NCBI GenBank assembly: GCA_049642465.1
Contig: JBAROV010000224.1
Location: 80,517-144,516 of the forward strand
DNA length: 64,000 nt
Reading direction: 5' to 3'
DNA from: CAWDPQ01 sp049642465
GTDB lineage: Bacteria; Acidobacteriota; Vicinamibacteria; Vicinamibacterales; 2-12-FULL-66-21
Shown here: positions 17,400 to 25,781 of the stretch, in pieces
Layout of the letters: every line of letters begins with the position of its first letter
Position numbering within the stretch: position 1 is the stretch's first letter
Position numbers and translations under genes: made by a program
The notes under the pieces: generated by a model
The model's input: only the letters and a program-made list of their open reading frames with translations
The model's database searches: none
What the model was told of the DNA's origin: nothing

Positions 17400-18919
17400 T
17401 GCGACGGTTGCACGAAGCGGCCGGGTCGACGGAGACCTATTCTCCAGCCGAGGAGCGCTTCAACCGCCGCCGCCGCACCACAGGACTCTTTCTGGGGCCT
17501 GGCGTGTTCCTCGCGCTCATCCTGGCGCCTCTGCCGCTCGCCCGACCCGCTCACCACCTTGCCGCCATCCTCGCGATGATGGTCGTCTTCTGGGTCACCG
17601 AAGCGTTGCCGCTCGCCGTGACGGCAATCATCGGCCCGGTTTTGGCGGTCATCCTGCGCGTGGCGCCGGCTCGTGCCGCCTTTGCGCCTTTTGCCGATCC
17701 CATCATCTTTCTGTTCATCGGCAGTTTCATGCTGGCTGAGGCGATGTTCGTCCACGGTCTCGATCGGCGCATTGCCTTCGGTGCCCTCTCTTCCCGTGCG
17801 GTCGGCAGCAGCCCCGTGAGGATCCTCCTGGTTTACGGTGCGGTGGCCGCAGGGATTTCGATGTGGATCAGCAACACCGCGACGACGGCAATGATGTTTC
17901 CGATTGGCCTGTCGATCGTCGCGCACCTGACGGAAGGCCGCGAATCAGAGCCGGGTAGCCGCGACTTTGCCATGGCGATGATGCTGATTACCGCCTTTGC
18001 CGCATCGGTCGGAGGGATCGGTACGCCGATCGGCACGCCGCCGAATCTGATTGGCATCGGCATGATGAGTCGAATCGCGGGGATCGAGATCTCGTTTTTC
18101 GAATGGATGATGTTCGGCGTGCCGATTGTCATCCTGCTGTTCCTGTATCTGGTGGCGTACTTCTATTTCACCGGATTGCGCCACCTTCGAGTGGATGCGA
18201 CGCGGGCGAGCGTCATTCAGTCGGAGCTCCGCCGACTTGGGCCGCTTTCGGCGGGGCAGCGGAACGTGCTCATCGCGTTTGTCACGACGGTGGTGCTCTG
18301 GCTCTTTCCGGGCGTGTTGACGATCGTCGGTCAGGGTGAGAGCCAGTTTGCGCGCGCCTACGGTGCCGCGGTGCCCGAGTCGGTGGCGGCCCTGGTTGGG
18401 GCGATCTGCCTGTTTCTGCTGCCGGTCAGCTGGCGCGCTCGCAGATTCACGCTGCGATGGGAAGAGGCGATCAGGATCGACTGGGGCATCATTCTGTTAT
18501 TCGGTGGCGGCCTCGCGATGGGAGAGCTGGCATTCTCGACTGGCTTGGCCGAAGCGATGGGGCGAGGGATTACCTCGTGGCTCCCGGCAAAATCGGCGCT
18601 GTCCTTGACGATCCTGTTCACGGCGATCGGAATTCTGATGTCCGAGGCCGCGTCCAATACGGCCTCGGCCAACATGATCGTCCCGGTCGCGATCGCGGTC
18701 TCGCAGGCCTCCGGCGTCAACCCGCTGCAACCGGCGCTGGGGGCGACGCTTGGCGCATCGATGGGTTTCATGATGCCCATCTCGACCCCTCCCAACGCGA
18801 TCGTTTACTCGTCAGGCCACGTGCCTATCACCGCGATGATGAGGCACGGGCTGGGTCTCGATGTGGTGGGGTTCGTGCTTATCGTGCTGGTGGTTTCAGC
18901 GATCGGCTGGATTCTCTAG
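17399..18919 (+). CDS. DASS/SLC13-type anion:sodium symporter
   Basis: The frame is open upstream through dapF, but the protein proper starts at the ATG at 17399, which overlaps the dapF stop, giving 506 residues. It has about eleven transmembrane segments and the paired DASS signatures: SNTATTAMMFPIGLSI and SEAASNTASANMIVPVAIA, each with the SNT motif that binds substrate and sodium in the family. GIGTPIGTPPNLIGIG and STPPNAIVYSSGHVP are the matching second halves of each repeat. Family substrates are di- and tricarboxylates or sulfate; the sequence alone does not decide. Its coupling to dapF is probably only operon organisation. Confidence 0.88.
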   Translation: MRRLHEAAGSTETYSPAEERFNRRRRTTGLFLGPGVFLALILAPLPLARPAHHLAAILAMMVVFWVTEALPLAVTAIIGPVLAVILRVAPARAAFAPFADPIIFLFIGSFMLAEAMFVHGLDRRIAFGALSSRAVGSSPVRILLVYGAVAAGISMWISNTATTAMMFPIGLSIVAHLTEGRESEPGSRDFAMAMMLITAFAASVGGIGTPIGTPPNLIGIGMMSRIAGIEISFFEWMMFGVPIVILLFLYLVAYFYFTGLRHLRVDATRASVIQSELRRLGPLSAGQRNVLIAFVTTVVLWLFPGVLTIVGQGESQFARAYGAAVPESVAALVGAICLFLLPVSWRARRFTLRWEEAIRIDWGIILLFGGGLAMGELAFSTGLAEAMGRGITSWLPAKSALSLTILFTAIGILMSEAASNTASANMIVPVAIAVSQASGVNPLQPALGATLGASMGFMMPISTPPNAIVYSSGHVPITAMMRHGLGLDVVGFVLIVLVVSAIGWIL

Positions 18920-18940
18920 GACTGCAAACTCTGCCACCTG

Positions 18941-19555
18941 CTACCGCCGCCGCCGGCCGCCGCGTGCCCCTCGCCCCTCCATCGCGTCATCGATCGCCTT
19001 GATCTGTGCGGCAATCCGCTCGGGCAGGCTTTTGATTCGTTCGATCGCCTCCAGATAGTTGCCTTCCTTCACAGCTGCGCGCGCTTCTTGCAGGGCGTGC
19101 TGCGCATCGGCACGGAGCTTTCGCGACGCTTCCAGTTGCGGGAGTCGGGCGGCTTCCGCTGCCCGCAGTTTCGTCTGCAACTGTTGAATGGAGGTAGCGG
19201 TCATCGCGAGAAGCCCTTCGACTTCGCTGCGCGCGCGGGCTTTGCCGTTGGCCGCTTCCTTCGCGGCTTCGAGTGCGCGCTCGTTGGCATCGAGGGCGCG
19301 TGAGAGCGCCAGCCGGTAATCGCGCTGCTCGACCGCCTCGTGCGCCTGCTGCAGCGCGCTCGTGGCGGCGCCGTACACCTCAGGCGCGTACTGATCCGCA
19401 CCCGCCGCACGGGCGGCATCGATGGCGCCTTGTGCACGATCGATTTCTTTTTGCGGAGGTTCGGAACAGGCGGCGCAGAAGAGAAGGACGCAGTAGAGCG
19501 CCGGCGCCCACGTAAGCATGCGGCGCGCGGTGCGCTGGCGGACAAGGACGCGCAT
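18941..19555 (-). CDS. Lipoprotein with DUF4398-like helical domain
   Basis: The 204-residue product starts at the ATG at 19555; this places a signal peptide with lipobox FCAAC near residue 30. The mature part is almost all alpha-helical and Ala/Glu/Arg-rich (EIDRAQGAIDAARAAGADQYAPEVYGAA, then long coiled-coil-like stretches), as in DUF4398 proteins. It ends in an Arg/Gly-rich tail. The gene is convergent with the transporter and divergent from radC (31 bp between starts). A structural cell-envelope role is plausible; no enzyme motif is seen. Confidence 0.75.
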   Translation of the reverse strand: MRVLVRQRTARRMLTWAPALYCVLLFCAACSEPPQKEIDRAQGAIDAARAAGADQYAPEVYGAATSALQQAHEAVEQRDYRLALSRALDANERALEAAKEAANGKARARSEVEGLLAMTATSIQQLQTKLRAAEAARLPQLEASRKLRADAQHALQEARAAVKEGNYLEAIERIKSLPERIAAQIKAIDDAMEGRGARGGRRRR

Positions 19556-19586
19556 CGGGGGGGCAGTATAGCAGGGATGGTGTACG

Positions 19587-20255
19587 ATGAAGGCCATTGC
19601 GCCGCACGATCGTCCGCGTGAGAAGCTTGCGCGGCTCGGCGCGGCGGCGCTTGGCGACAACGAACTCGTCGCGATCGTGCTTGGACAGGGACAGGCCAGA
19701 GCCAGCGTCCTCGATCTGGCGAACACACTGCTGACGGCAGCCGGCGGCACGGAAGGGCTCGCGCGCGCGCGACTGGAGGATCTCGTTCAAGTTGCTGGAA
19801 TCGGAAGTGCCCGGGCTGCCCAGATCCTTGCGGCCGTCGAACTCGGTCGTCGAGTCGTGACCTGCGGCAGTCGGGAGCGCCTGCAGATGACCAGCCCCCG
19901 CGCCGTTGCCGAATTCCTTCTGGTCCAGTACGGCAACGGGCCGGTCGAGCAGTTCGGGATCATGCTGCTCGACACCAAGCACAGGGTGCTGCGAACCACG
20001 GTGCTGTCGGTCGGCACCCTCGACGCGAGCATCGTGCATCCGCGGGAGATCTTTCGGGAAGCCACGGCGGGCGGGGCTGCCGCCATCGTGCTGTTCCACA
20101 ATCATCCGTCCGGCGATCCGGAACCGAGCCGCGAAGACCGCCGGCTCACCGATCGTGTGATCGCCGCGGGTGTGTTGATGGGGATCGATGTGCTCGATCA
20201 CATCATCCTGGGAGATGCACGCTATTTCAGCTTTCGCGAGAAGGGAACTCTCTGA
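19587..20255 (+). CDS. radC: RadC family JAMM/MPN-domain protein
   Basis: The 222-residue protein has the RadC layout: an N-terminal helix-hairpin-helix-like region (LVQVAGIGSARAAQILAAVELGRR) and a C-terminal JAMM metallopeptidase-like domain with HNHPSGDPEPSRED, the zinc-binding H-x-H...D signature. It ends with the family's typical ISFSE-like segment (ARYFSFREKG). RadC proteins were named for DNA repair but their biochemical role is unsettled. It is followed after 2 bp by larC. Confidence 0.92.
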   Translation: MKAIAPHDRPREKLARLGAAALGDNELVAIVLGQGQARASVLDLANTLLTAAGGTEGLARARLEDLVQVAGIGSARAAQILAAVELGRRVVTCGSRERLQMTSPRAVAEFLLVQYGNGPVEQFGIMLLDTKHRVLRTTVLSVGTLDASIVHPREIFREATAGGAAAIVLFHNHPSGDPEPSREDRRLTDRVIAAGVLMGIDVLDHIILGDARYFSFREKGTL

Positions 20256-20257
20256 GA

Positions 20258-21562
20258 GTGGCGAAGACCGCGTACTTTGATTGTTTTTCCGGAGCCTCTG
20301 GAGACATGGTGCTCGGCGCCGTGCTCGATCTGGGCCTGCCGATCGAGGAACTGCGCAAGGCGCTCGGCAGTCTTGCCCTCGAGGTCGGCTCGATCTCCGC
20401 CGATCGCGTGCTCCGTGCAGGTGTATCCGCAACCAAGTTTCGCCTGCACGAGACAGGCGCTCGCGGTCACCAGCACCATCACGACCACAATCGTCATGAC
20501 CACCATCGTGATCAGCGGCAGCATCCTGAGACGTCCGTCCTCCCGGCCTCCCGACCTCCCGACCCCCCGAGTCCGCCGCAGGCGCACCACCACCACGATC
20601 ATCACAGCCTGAAAGAGATTGCCGCAGCGATTGACCGATCGGCATTGTCGCGGGACGGAAAGGATCGCGCCGTCCAGCTATTCCGGCGACTGGCCGAAGC
20701 TGAGGCGGCCGTCCACGACATGCCCGTCGAAAAAATTCACCTGCACGAAGTCGGCGCTCTCGATTCAATTGTGGACATCGTTGGTGCGGTGTTCGCCCTC
20801 GATTGGCTTGGCGCGTCGCACATCGTCTCGTCGCCCGTGAACGTGGGGAGTGGAGTGGTGAACTGTGCGCACGGGACATTTCCCGTGCCGGCGCCTGCTA
20901 CCGCGCGACTGCTGGAAGGCGTACCGGTCTATGCCGGCGCCGTCGAAACGGAGCTCACCACGCCGACAGGTGCGCTGCTCATCACGTCGTACGCGAAAAG
21001 CTTCGGTCCGCTACCGATGATGCGAATCGATCGCATCGGCTACGGGGCCGGCGACAAAGATTTCAAGGGACATCCGAACGTCTTTCGCCTGGTGCTCGGA
21101 GAGTCCGACGCCTCCACCGTTACTGAACCGATCGTGACCGTGGAGTGCGAGATCGACGACATGAATCCGCAATTGTTCGGGCCGCTGATGGATCGGCTGT
21201 ACGCCGCGGGCGCGCTGGACGTGTTCTATTCAGCGGTGCAGATGAAGAAGAACCGGCCGGGAACGCTGGTGACGGTGATCGCACATCCGGATCGGCGTCA
21301 CGAAATCGCGAGTGTGTTCTTCGCCGAGACCACAACCATTGGCGTGCGCTATCGGGAAATGCTACGTGAATGTCTGGAACGCGAGTGGGAGACGCTTGAG
21401 ACACCCGTTGGGAAGATCCGTTTCAAGGTCGCACGCCGGGCAGGGGAGGTGTTGAACGCGGCACCGGAGTTTGATGACTGCTTACGCGCGGCAGTAGAGC
21501 ATGGTCTCCCCGTGAAAGCGGTCCAGGCGCTTGCGCTCAAAGCGTGGTTGGATCGGACGTGA
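20258..21562 (+). CDS. larC: LarC-type nickel insertion protein with His-rich linker
   Basis: The 434-residue product starts with AYFDCFSGASGDMVLGAVLD, the conserved N-terminus of LarC (DUF111), which inserts nickel into the pincer cofactor of lactate racemase-type enzymes. Residues about 70-120 form an insert rich in His (HQHHHDHNRHDHH and HHHHDHH) around a Pro-rich stretch; His-rich tracts in LarC fit metal binding. The rest has EIDDMNPQLFGPLMDRLYAAGALDVFYSAVQMKKNRPG, a family hallmark. The Pro-rich part is encoded by 8-nt repeats seen elsewhere in the window. No larA, larB or larE is in the window, so partner genes must lie elsewhere. Confidence 0.9.
   Translation: MAKTAYFDCFSGASGDMVLGAVLDLGLPIEELRKALGSLALEVGSISADRVLRAGVSATKFRLHETGARGHQHHHDHNRHDHHRDQRQHPETSVLPASRPPDPPSPPQAHHHHDHHSLKEIAAAIDRSALSRDGKDRAVQLFRRLAEAEAAVHDMPVEKIHLHEVGALDSIVDIVGAVFALDWLGASHIVSSPVNVGSGVVNCAHGTFPVPAPATARLLEGVPVYAGAVETELTTPTGALLITSYAKSFGPLPMMRIDRIGYGAGDKDFKGHPNVFRLVLGESDASTVTEPIVTVECEIDDMNPQLFGPLMDRLYAAGALDVFYSAVQMKKNRPGTLVTVIAHPDRRHEIASVFFAETTTIGVRYREMLRECLEREWETLETPVGKIRFKVARRAGEVLNAAPEFDDCLRAAVEHGLPVKAVQALALKAWLDRT
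20537..20572. repeat. Octamer repeat (CCTCCCGA-type) inside larC
   Basis: Four consecutive 8-nt units of the CCTCCCGA/CCTCCCGG type encode part of the Pro/Ser-rich stretch between the two His clusters of LarC. The same unit occurs in spacers at 31209-31248 and near 42820-42847. Confidence 0.6.
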
Positions 21563-21614
21563 GGCAGCGCCAGCGAGAGCGAGTGGGGGTGGGGCCCCAC
21601 GAGCATTGATAAAA
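21563..21614 (+). repeat. Mosaic repeat element, short copy A
   Basis: The whole larC-metG spacer is a short copy of the element: GCGAGAGCGAGTGGGGGTGG, then GGCCCCACGAGCATTGATAA, matching the right end of the other copies. It ends at the metG ATG. No Shine-Dalgarno sequence is visible within it. Confidence 0.75.
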
Positions 21615-21615
21615 A

Positions 21616-23655
21616 ATGACTCAGTTCTATCTGACAACCGCAATTGATTACGTCAACAGCCGGCCGCATCTCGGGACGGCCTACGAAAAGATTGCGGCCG
21701 ACGTCATCGCACGATACAAGCGGCTCGCGGGCTTCGACACGCATTTCGTGATGGGCAACGACGAGCACTCGCAGAATGTGTATCGGCGCGCGCGCGAGCT
21801 TGGCGAGGATCCCAAGGCCTACTGCGACCGGATGGCCGTCGAGTTCACCGACGTCTGGCGGCGGCTGGACATTTCCTTCGATGACTTCATCCGGACGACG
21901 GACGCCCGGCATCAGGCGGGCGTGCAGGAACTCGTTCGCCGGATGGCCGCGGCAGGCGACATCTACGAAGGCGATTACGAGGGCTGGTACTGCGTCTCGT
22001 GCGAGGCGTTCAAGCAGGAGAAGGACCTCGTCGAAGGTCTGTGTCCGATTCACCGGACGAAACCGGAGTGGCTGCGCGAGAAGAACTACTTCTTTCGACT
22101 GTCGAAATATGCCGATCCGCTGCGCCGGCACTACACAGAATGCCCCGACTTCATCGTCCCCGTCGTCCGGCGCAATGAGATTCTCCGGCTTGTCGAATCG
22201 GGCCTCGAGGATATTTCTGTCAGTCGGGCCGGTCAGGCGTGGGGCATCCCGATGCCGGACGACCCGTCGAGTGTGATCTACGTCTGGGTGGATGCCCTGA
22301 TCAACTACATCACCGCGGTTGGTTACGGCACCGACGCGAAGCTGTTCGAACGCTGGTGGCCGGCACATCTTCACATCGTTGGCAAGGACATTACGCGCTT
22401 CCACTGCGTGATCTGGCCGGCGATGCTGATGAGCGCGGGGCTGGCGCTGCCGAAACAGGTGTTCGGTCACGGATGGCTGCACCTCAAAGGCGAGAAGATG
22501 AGCAAGTCGCTCGGCACGATCATCGACCCGCTCGATGCGGTCGAGAAATTCGGTCCCGACCCGCTTCGGTTATACCTGGTAAAGGAGATCACGTTCGGGA
22601 GCGACGGCGACTTCATCTGGGAGCGCTTCGAAGATCGGTACAACGTCGATCTGGCCAACAACCTCGGCAACCTGGTCAGCCGGATCGGCGCGATGGCCGA
22701 CAAGTATCGCGGCGGGAGTCTTGCACCCGGGCCCAGCGAAGCCGGGCCGCTGCGAGGCGTCGCCACCCAAGCGCTGCAGGATTATCGTACGGCGATGGAG
22801 GCGTTCGCCCTCGAACAGGGGGCCGCTGCCATGTTTCGAATCATCGATGCCGCCAACGAACACATCGCGAGTACCGAGCCTTGGGCGCTCGCGCGCGATC
22901 CCAAGAATGCCGATCGTTTATCGCAGGTGCTATTCGATGCGGCTGAAGCGGTGAGAATCGTCGGGGTCTTGCTGCTGCCCATCATGCCCAAATCCGCGGC
23001 GGAGATTCTGCGGCGGGTGGGTGAAACGCGCGCACCGGACAAGCTGCGGCTGGCCGATGCGGAGTGGAATGGTGCCGGCGAGCGTGTGATCGAAAAGGGA
23101 AACGCGCTATGGCCCCGTCTGGATTCTGCGACAAGCACTGAGAAGCGCCTGCGGCCCGAGGGAGCGGCCGGAGGGGAGCCCGGCGGAGCCGGGCCCGCGA
23201 GCGAGCGCGAGCGGGGGTGGGGCCCCGCGAGCACTGATAAAAGGAGTTCACGAGTGGACGAGCAGAAACCACTGGCGCCTGCAACGACACCGGCATCAAC
23301 GACACCGGCGTCTTCCGCAACGCCGAACGATCGGATTTCGATAGACGATTTCATGAAGGTCGATCTCCGCACCGCCAAGGTCCTTGCCGCTGAGAAGGTG
23401 CCGAACTCGCGCAAGCTGGTGAAATTGAGCATTGACGTCGGCACGGAGCAACGCACGCTCGTCGCCGGGATTGCCGAGGCGTACGAGCCGGAGCAACTCG
23501 TCGGCCGGACTATTGTCATGGTCTTCAACCTGAAGCCCGCCAAGTTGATGGGGATCGAGTCGAACGGGATGGTCCTCGCGGCGAGCCCTGATGGTGGAAA
23601 ACCCATCCTTCTTGGATTCGACCAGGAGATTCCGCCGGGGGTCCGGGTCCGCTAG
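21616..23655 (+). CDS. metG: Methionyl-tRNA synthetase with C-terminal tRNA-binding domain and a repeat-derived linker
   Basis: The 679-residue enzyme charges tRNA-Met. The class I signatures are HLGT (His18, within SRPHLGTAY) and KMSKS from Lys294. A zinc-knuckle-like CVSC...CPIH lies around residues 127-145. The anticodon-binding helical region ends near residue 500. The C-terminal domain from about residue 570 (ISIDDFMKVDLRTAKVLAAEKV) is the EMAPII-like OB-fold that binds tRNA and supports dimer formation. Between them, residues about 507-543 (SERERGWGPASTDK at its end) are an in-frame copy of a repeat also found between genes. The linker position makes this insertion tolerable. Confidence 0.95.
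   Translation: MTQFYLTTAIDYVNSRPHLGTAYEKIAADVIARYKRLAGFDTHFVMGNDEHSQNVYRRARELGEDPKAYCDRMAVEFTDVWRRLDISFDDFIRTTDARHQAGVQELVRRMAAAGDIYEGDYEGWYCVSCEAFKQEKDLVEGLCPIHRTKPEWLREKNYFFRLSKYADPLRRHYTECPDFIVPVVRRNEILRLVESGLEDISVSRAGQAWGIPMPDDPSSVIYVWVDALINYITAVGYGTDAKLFERWWPAHLHIVGKDITRFHCVIWPAMLMSAGLALPKQVFGHGWLHLKGEKMSKSLGTIIDPLDAVEKFGPDPLRLYLVKEITFGSDGDFIWERFEDRYNVDLANNLGNLVSRIGAMADKYRGGSLAPGPSEAGPLRGVATQALQDYRTAMEAFALEQGAAAMFRIIDAANEHIASTEPWALARDPKNADRLSQVLFDAAEAVRIVGVLLLPIMPKSAAEILRRVGETRAPDKLRLADAEWNGAGERVIEKGNALWPRLDSATSTEKRLRPEGAAGGEPGGAGPASERERGWGPASTDKRSSRVDEQKPLAPATTPASTTPASSATPNDRISIDDFMKVDLRTAKVLAAEKVPNSRKLVKLSIDVGTEQRTLVAGIAEAYEPEQLVGRTIVMVFNLKPAKLMGIESNGMVLAASPDGGKPILLGFDQEIPPGVRVR
23134..23242 (+). 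repeat. Mosaic repeat element, copy B, in frame inside metG
   Basis: About 109 bp with both ends of the family: GCGCCTGCGGCCCGAG on the left and GGGGTGGGGCCCCGCGAGCA on the right, followed by CTGATAAAAG. The middle differs from copies C and D. It is open in the metG frame and encodes a Gly/Glu/Arg-rich linker. Confidence 0.8.
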
Positions 23656-23657
23656 CG

Positions 23658-24443
23658 GTGATCGATTCTCACTGTCATCTCGCTGGCCAGGAGTTTGCCG
23701 CAGACCTGCCGGAGGTCATTCAGCGAGCCAGGGCCGCCGGGGTTTTGCGCGTGCTGTGCGTGCTGACCGAGAACGATTCCGCGGAAGAGACCGCGGCGTC
23801 GCGTCTGAAGGAGTTGTGGCCGGCCACTCGATTTGCGACGGGCATTCATCCGCACAACGCGGGCGGTCATTCCGATCGGATGACCGAAAGCCTGCGTCTC
23901 CTCGAGGAGCGGGCTCGCCGATTGGACGCGGTGGCAATCGGCGAGATCGGCCTTGACTATCACTACGATTTCTCGCCGAGAGAGGTGCAGCAGGAGGTCT
24001 TTCGCGCGCAGATCGGCCTGGCCAGGCGGCTGTCGCTCCCCATCATTATTCACACGCGTGAAGCGACGGATGATACGTTCCGGATTCTCGAGGCGGCGGG
24101 TGGAGGGCAGGTGCGCGGGGTCTTCCACTGTTTCACGGGCGACGTACCAATGGCACGTCGGGCGTTGGATCTCGGTTTTTGTGTGTCGTTTGCCGGGATT
24201 GTGACCTTCCCTCGGGCGGAAACGCTCCGGGAAGCCGCTCGCATCGTGCCAGCGGATCGGCTTCTCGTCGAGACGGACGCACCGTATCTGGCGCCGATCC
24301 CACATCGCGGCAAGCGAAACGAACCGGCGTTTGTCGGTCGTGTGGTGGAGCAACTGGCGAGGACGCGGGAGGACGACGCCGACACTCTGGGGGCGTCAAC
24401 CGCGGCAAACTTTGAAGCGCTCTTCGGCGTAGCGTCAGGCTAA
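23658..24443 (+). CDS. tatD: TatD family metal-dependent hydrolase
   Basis: The 261-residue protein starts at a GTG two bases after metG stops. It has the TatD/amidohydrolase metal ligands: DSHCHL near the start, GEIGLDYHYD in the middle, IIHTREA, FHCFTGD and LLVETDAPYLAP near the end. Length is typical of TatD-type DNases (about 260 residues). The family acts as 3'-5' exonuclease or tRNA/peptide-related deacylase. Placement directly after metG is common in bacteria and supports the call. Confidence 0.92.
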   Translation: MIDSHCHLAGQEFAADLPEVIQRARAAGVLRVLCVLTENDSAEETAASRLKELWPATRFATGIHPHNAGGHSDRMTESLRLLEERARRLDAVAIGEIGLDYHYDFSPREVQQEVFRAQIGLARRLSLPIIIHTREATDDTFRILEAAGGGQVRGVFHCFTGDVPMARRALDLGFCVSFAGIVTFPRAETLREAARIVPADRLLVETDAPYLAPIPHRGKRNEPAFVGRVVEQLARTREDDADTLGASTAANFEALFGVASG

Positions 24444-24540
24444 TCTGCGTCACGACAAGGGCTTAGCGAGGCTCCGGCGCGTTGACACTCCGCGCCAGAC
24501 TTCAGTATTGTGAGGCGACCGCCTGCTGCGGCCATTCCCA

Positions 24541-25548
24541 TTGACTGATACAGCGCAAAAATCGGCCGTCTCGAGCGACCTGGCGCAAATCTTCGAACCC
24601 ATCCGCGAGGATCTGGAGGCGGTAGAGCAGGAGTTCCTGCAGCACATCCAGTCCCGAGTGGCGCTGATCCCTGAAATGGGCCGGTATATCCAGAACAGTG
24701 GCGGCAAGCGGGTCCGTCCCGCCGTCCTGCTCATGGCGTCGCGCTTGAGCGGCTACCAAGGGGAGCGTGCCGTCCTCTATGCCTCGGTCGTCGAATTCAT
24801 TCACACCGCGACGCTCGTGCACGATGACATCATCGACGGCGCTGACTTGAGGCGTGGCCGGCTCGCCGTGCATTCGCGGTGGGGCAACGACATCACCGTA
24901 TTGCTTGGCGACTACCTCTACATCAAGTCGATGGCCATGGCGCTCACGCAGGACTCGCTCGAGATCATTCGACTGCTGTGCGACGTGACGCTGCGCATGA
25001 TCGAAGGCGAGTTGTATCAGCTCACGAAGACCGGCGACGTGGACATCTCCGAAGAGGAGCACTTCGAGATTATTCGACGGAAGACGGCGTTTCTGTTTGG
25101 CGGGTGTGCGCAAATTGGCGGGATGCTGGGTGGCGTGTCGGCGGAGCGCGAGTCGGCGCTCCGAGACTATGGCTTCAATCTCGGAATCGCTTTTCAGCTG
25201 GTGGACGACTTGCTCGACTACACCGCCGACGCGAGTGCGCTCGGAAAGCCGGTTGGTGGCGATCTTCGCGAAGGCAAAGTGACACTCCCCATTATCCTGC
25301 TGCGGCGCGCGGCTGGCGGCGACGCCGACAGCTTGATTCGCACGGTGGTTGCCGATCGCAGCGTCTCGCCAGAGCAGTGGCGCGAGATCGTCCGCCTGCT
25401 GCGCGAGCACGGCGCGACCGAGCTGGCTTACAAGCGCGCCGTCGAATACGCCAACCGAGCGAAAGCCTGCCTGGCCGTGTTTCCGCCGAGCCGCGAGCGC
25501 GATGCGCTCCTCTCTCTGCCAGACTACGTCTTGTCTCGCGATCGCTAG
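24541..25548 (+). CDS. Polyprenyl (octaprenyl/nonaprenyl-type) diphosphate synthase
   Basis: The 335-residue protein is a trans-type prenyltransferase. The first Asp-rich motif is in LVHDDIIDGADLRRG and the second in FQLVDDLLDYTAD; both bind Mg-diphosphate. GGKRVRP binds the isopentenyl diphosphate. The residues before the first Asp motif (IHTATLVHDDIID) suit long-chain synthases making quinone side chains rather than short-chain farnesyl synthases. The start appears to be TTG at 24541; no ATG or GTG fits the family N-terminus better. It is preceded by a 97-bp spacer and followed by two repeat copies. Confidence 0.88.
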   Translation: MTDTAQKSAVSSDLAQIFEPIREDLEAVEQEFLQHIQSRVALIPEMGRYIQNSGGKRVRPAVLLMASRLSGYQGERAVLYASVVEFIHTATLVHDDIIDGADLRRGRLAVHSRWGNDITVLLGDYLYIKSMAMALTQDSLEIIRLLCDVTLRMIEGELYQLTKTGDVDISEEEHFEIIRRKTAFLFGGCAQIGGMLGGVSAERESALRDYGFNLGIAFQLVDDLLDYTADASALGKPVGGDLREGKVTLPIILLRRAAGGDADSLIRTVVADRSVSPEQWREIVRLLREHGATELAYKRAVEYANRAKACLAVFPPSRERDALLSLPDYVLSRDR

Positions 25549-25553
25549 GTTGT

Positions 25554-25654
25554 CTTTTATTAGTGCTCGCGGGGCCCCACCCCCGCTCGCTCTCGCTTGG
25601 CGGTCGGCCTCTGGCCGACTTTCCTCCGGCGCCTCGCTCGGGCCGCAGGCGCTT
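25554..25654 (-). repeat. Mosaic repeat element, copy C (tandem with D)
   Basis: Reading as the reverse complement, this copy has the same ends as copy B (GCGCCTGCGGCCCGAG ... GGGGCCCCGCGAGCACTAAT). Its middle holds a short palindrome around TCGGCCAGAGGCCGA. It begins just after the stop of the prenyl synthase gene. Confidence 0.85.
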
Positions 25655-25750
25655 ATCAGTGCTCGCGGGGCCCCACCCCCGCTCGCTCTCGCTCGGCGGT
25701 CGGCCTCCGGCCGACTTTCCTCCGGCGCCTCGCTCGGGCCGCAGGCGCTT
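25655..25750 (-). repeat. Mosaic repeat element, copy D (tandem with C)
   Basis: A near-identical second unit of about 96 bp directly follows copy C in the same orientation; only a few bases differ (for example in the TCGGCCGGAGGCCGA palindrome). It ends about 30 bp before ligA. Confidence 0.85.
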
Positions 25751-25781
25751 TCCCTGGCGCTCTCTCCGGAATCCCGATTGA

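Noticed and set aside
19380..20879. 499-residue open frame on the minus strand
   Set aside because: It lies opposite the lipoprotein, radC and larC genes, which have clear domains and starts. Long antisense frames are expected in GC-rich DNA.
20258..21562. larC as a frameshifted gene because of the low-complexity insert
   Set aside because: The frame is open across the insert and family motifs continue on both sides.
21349..22482. 377-residue minus-strand frame opposite larC and metG
   Set aside because: Shadow of metG codon bias; no recognisable domain.
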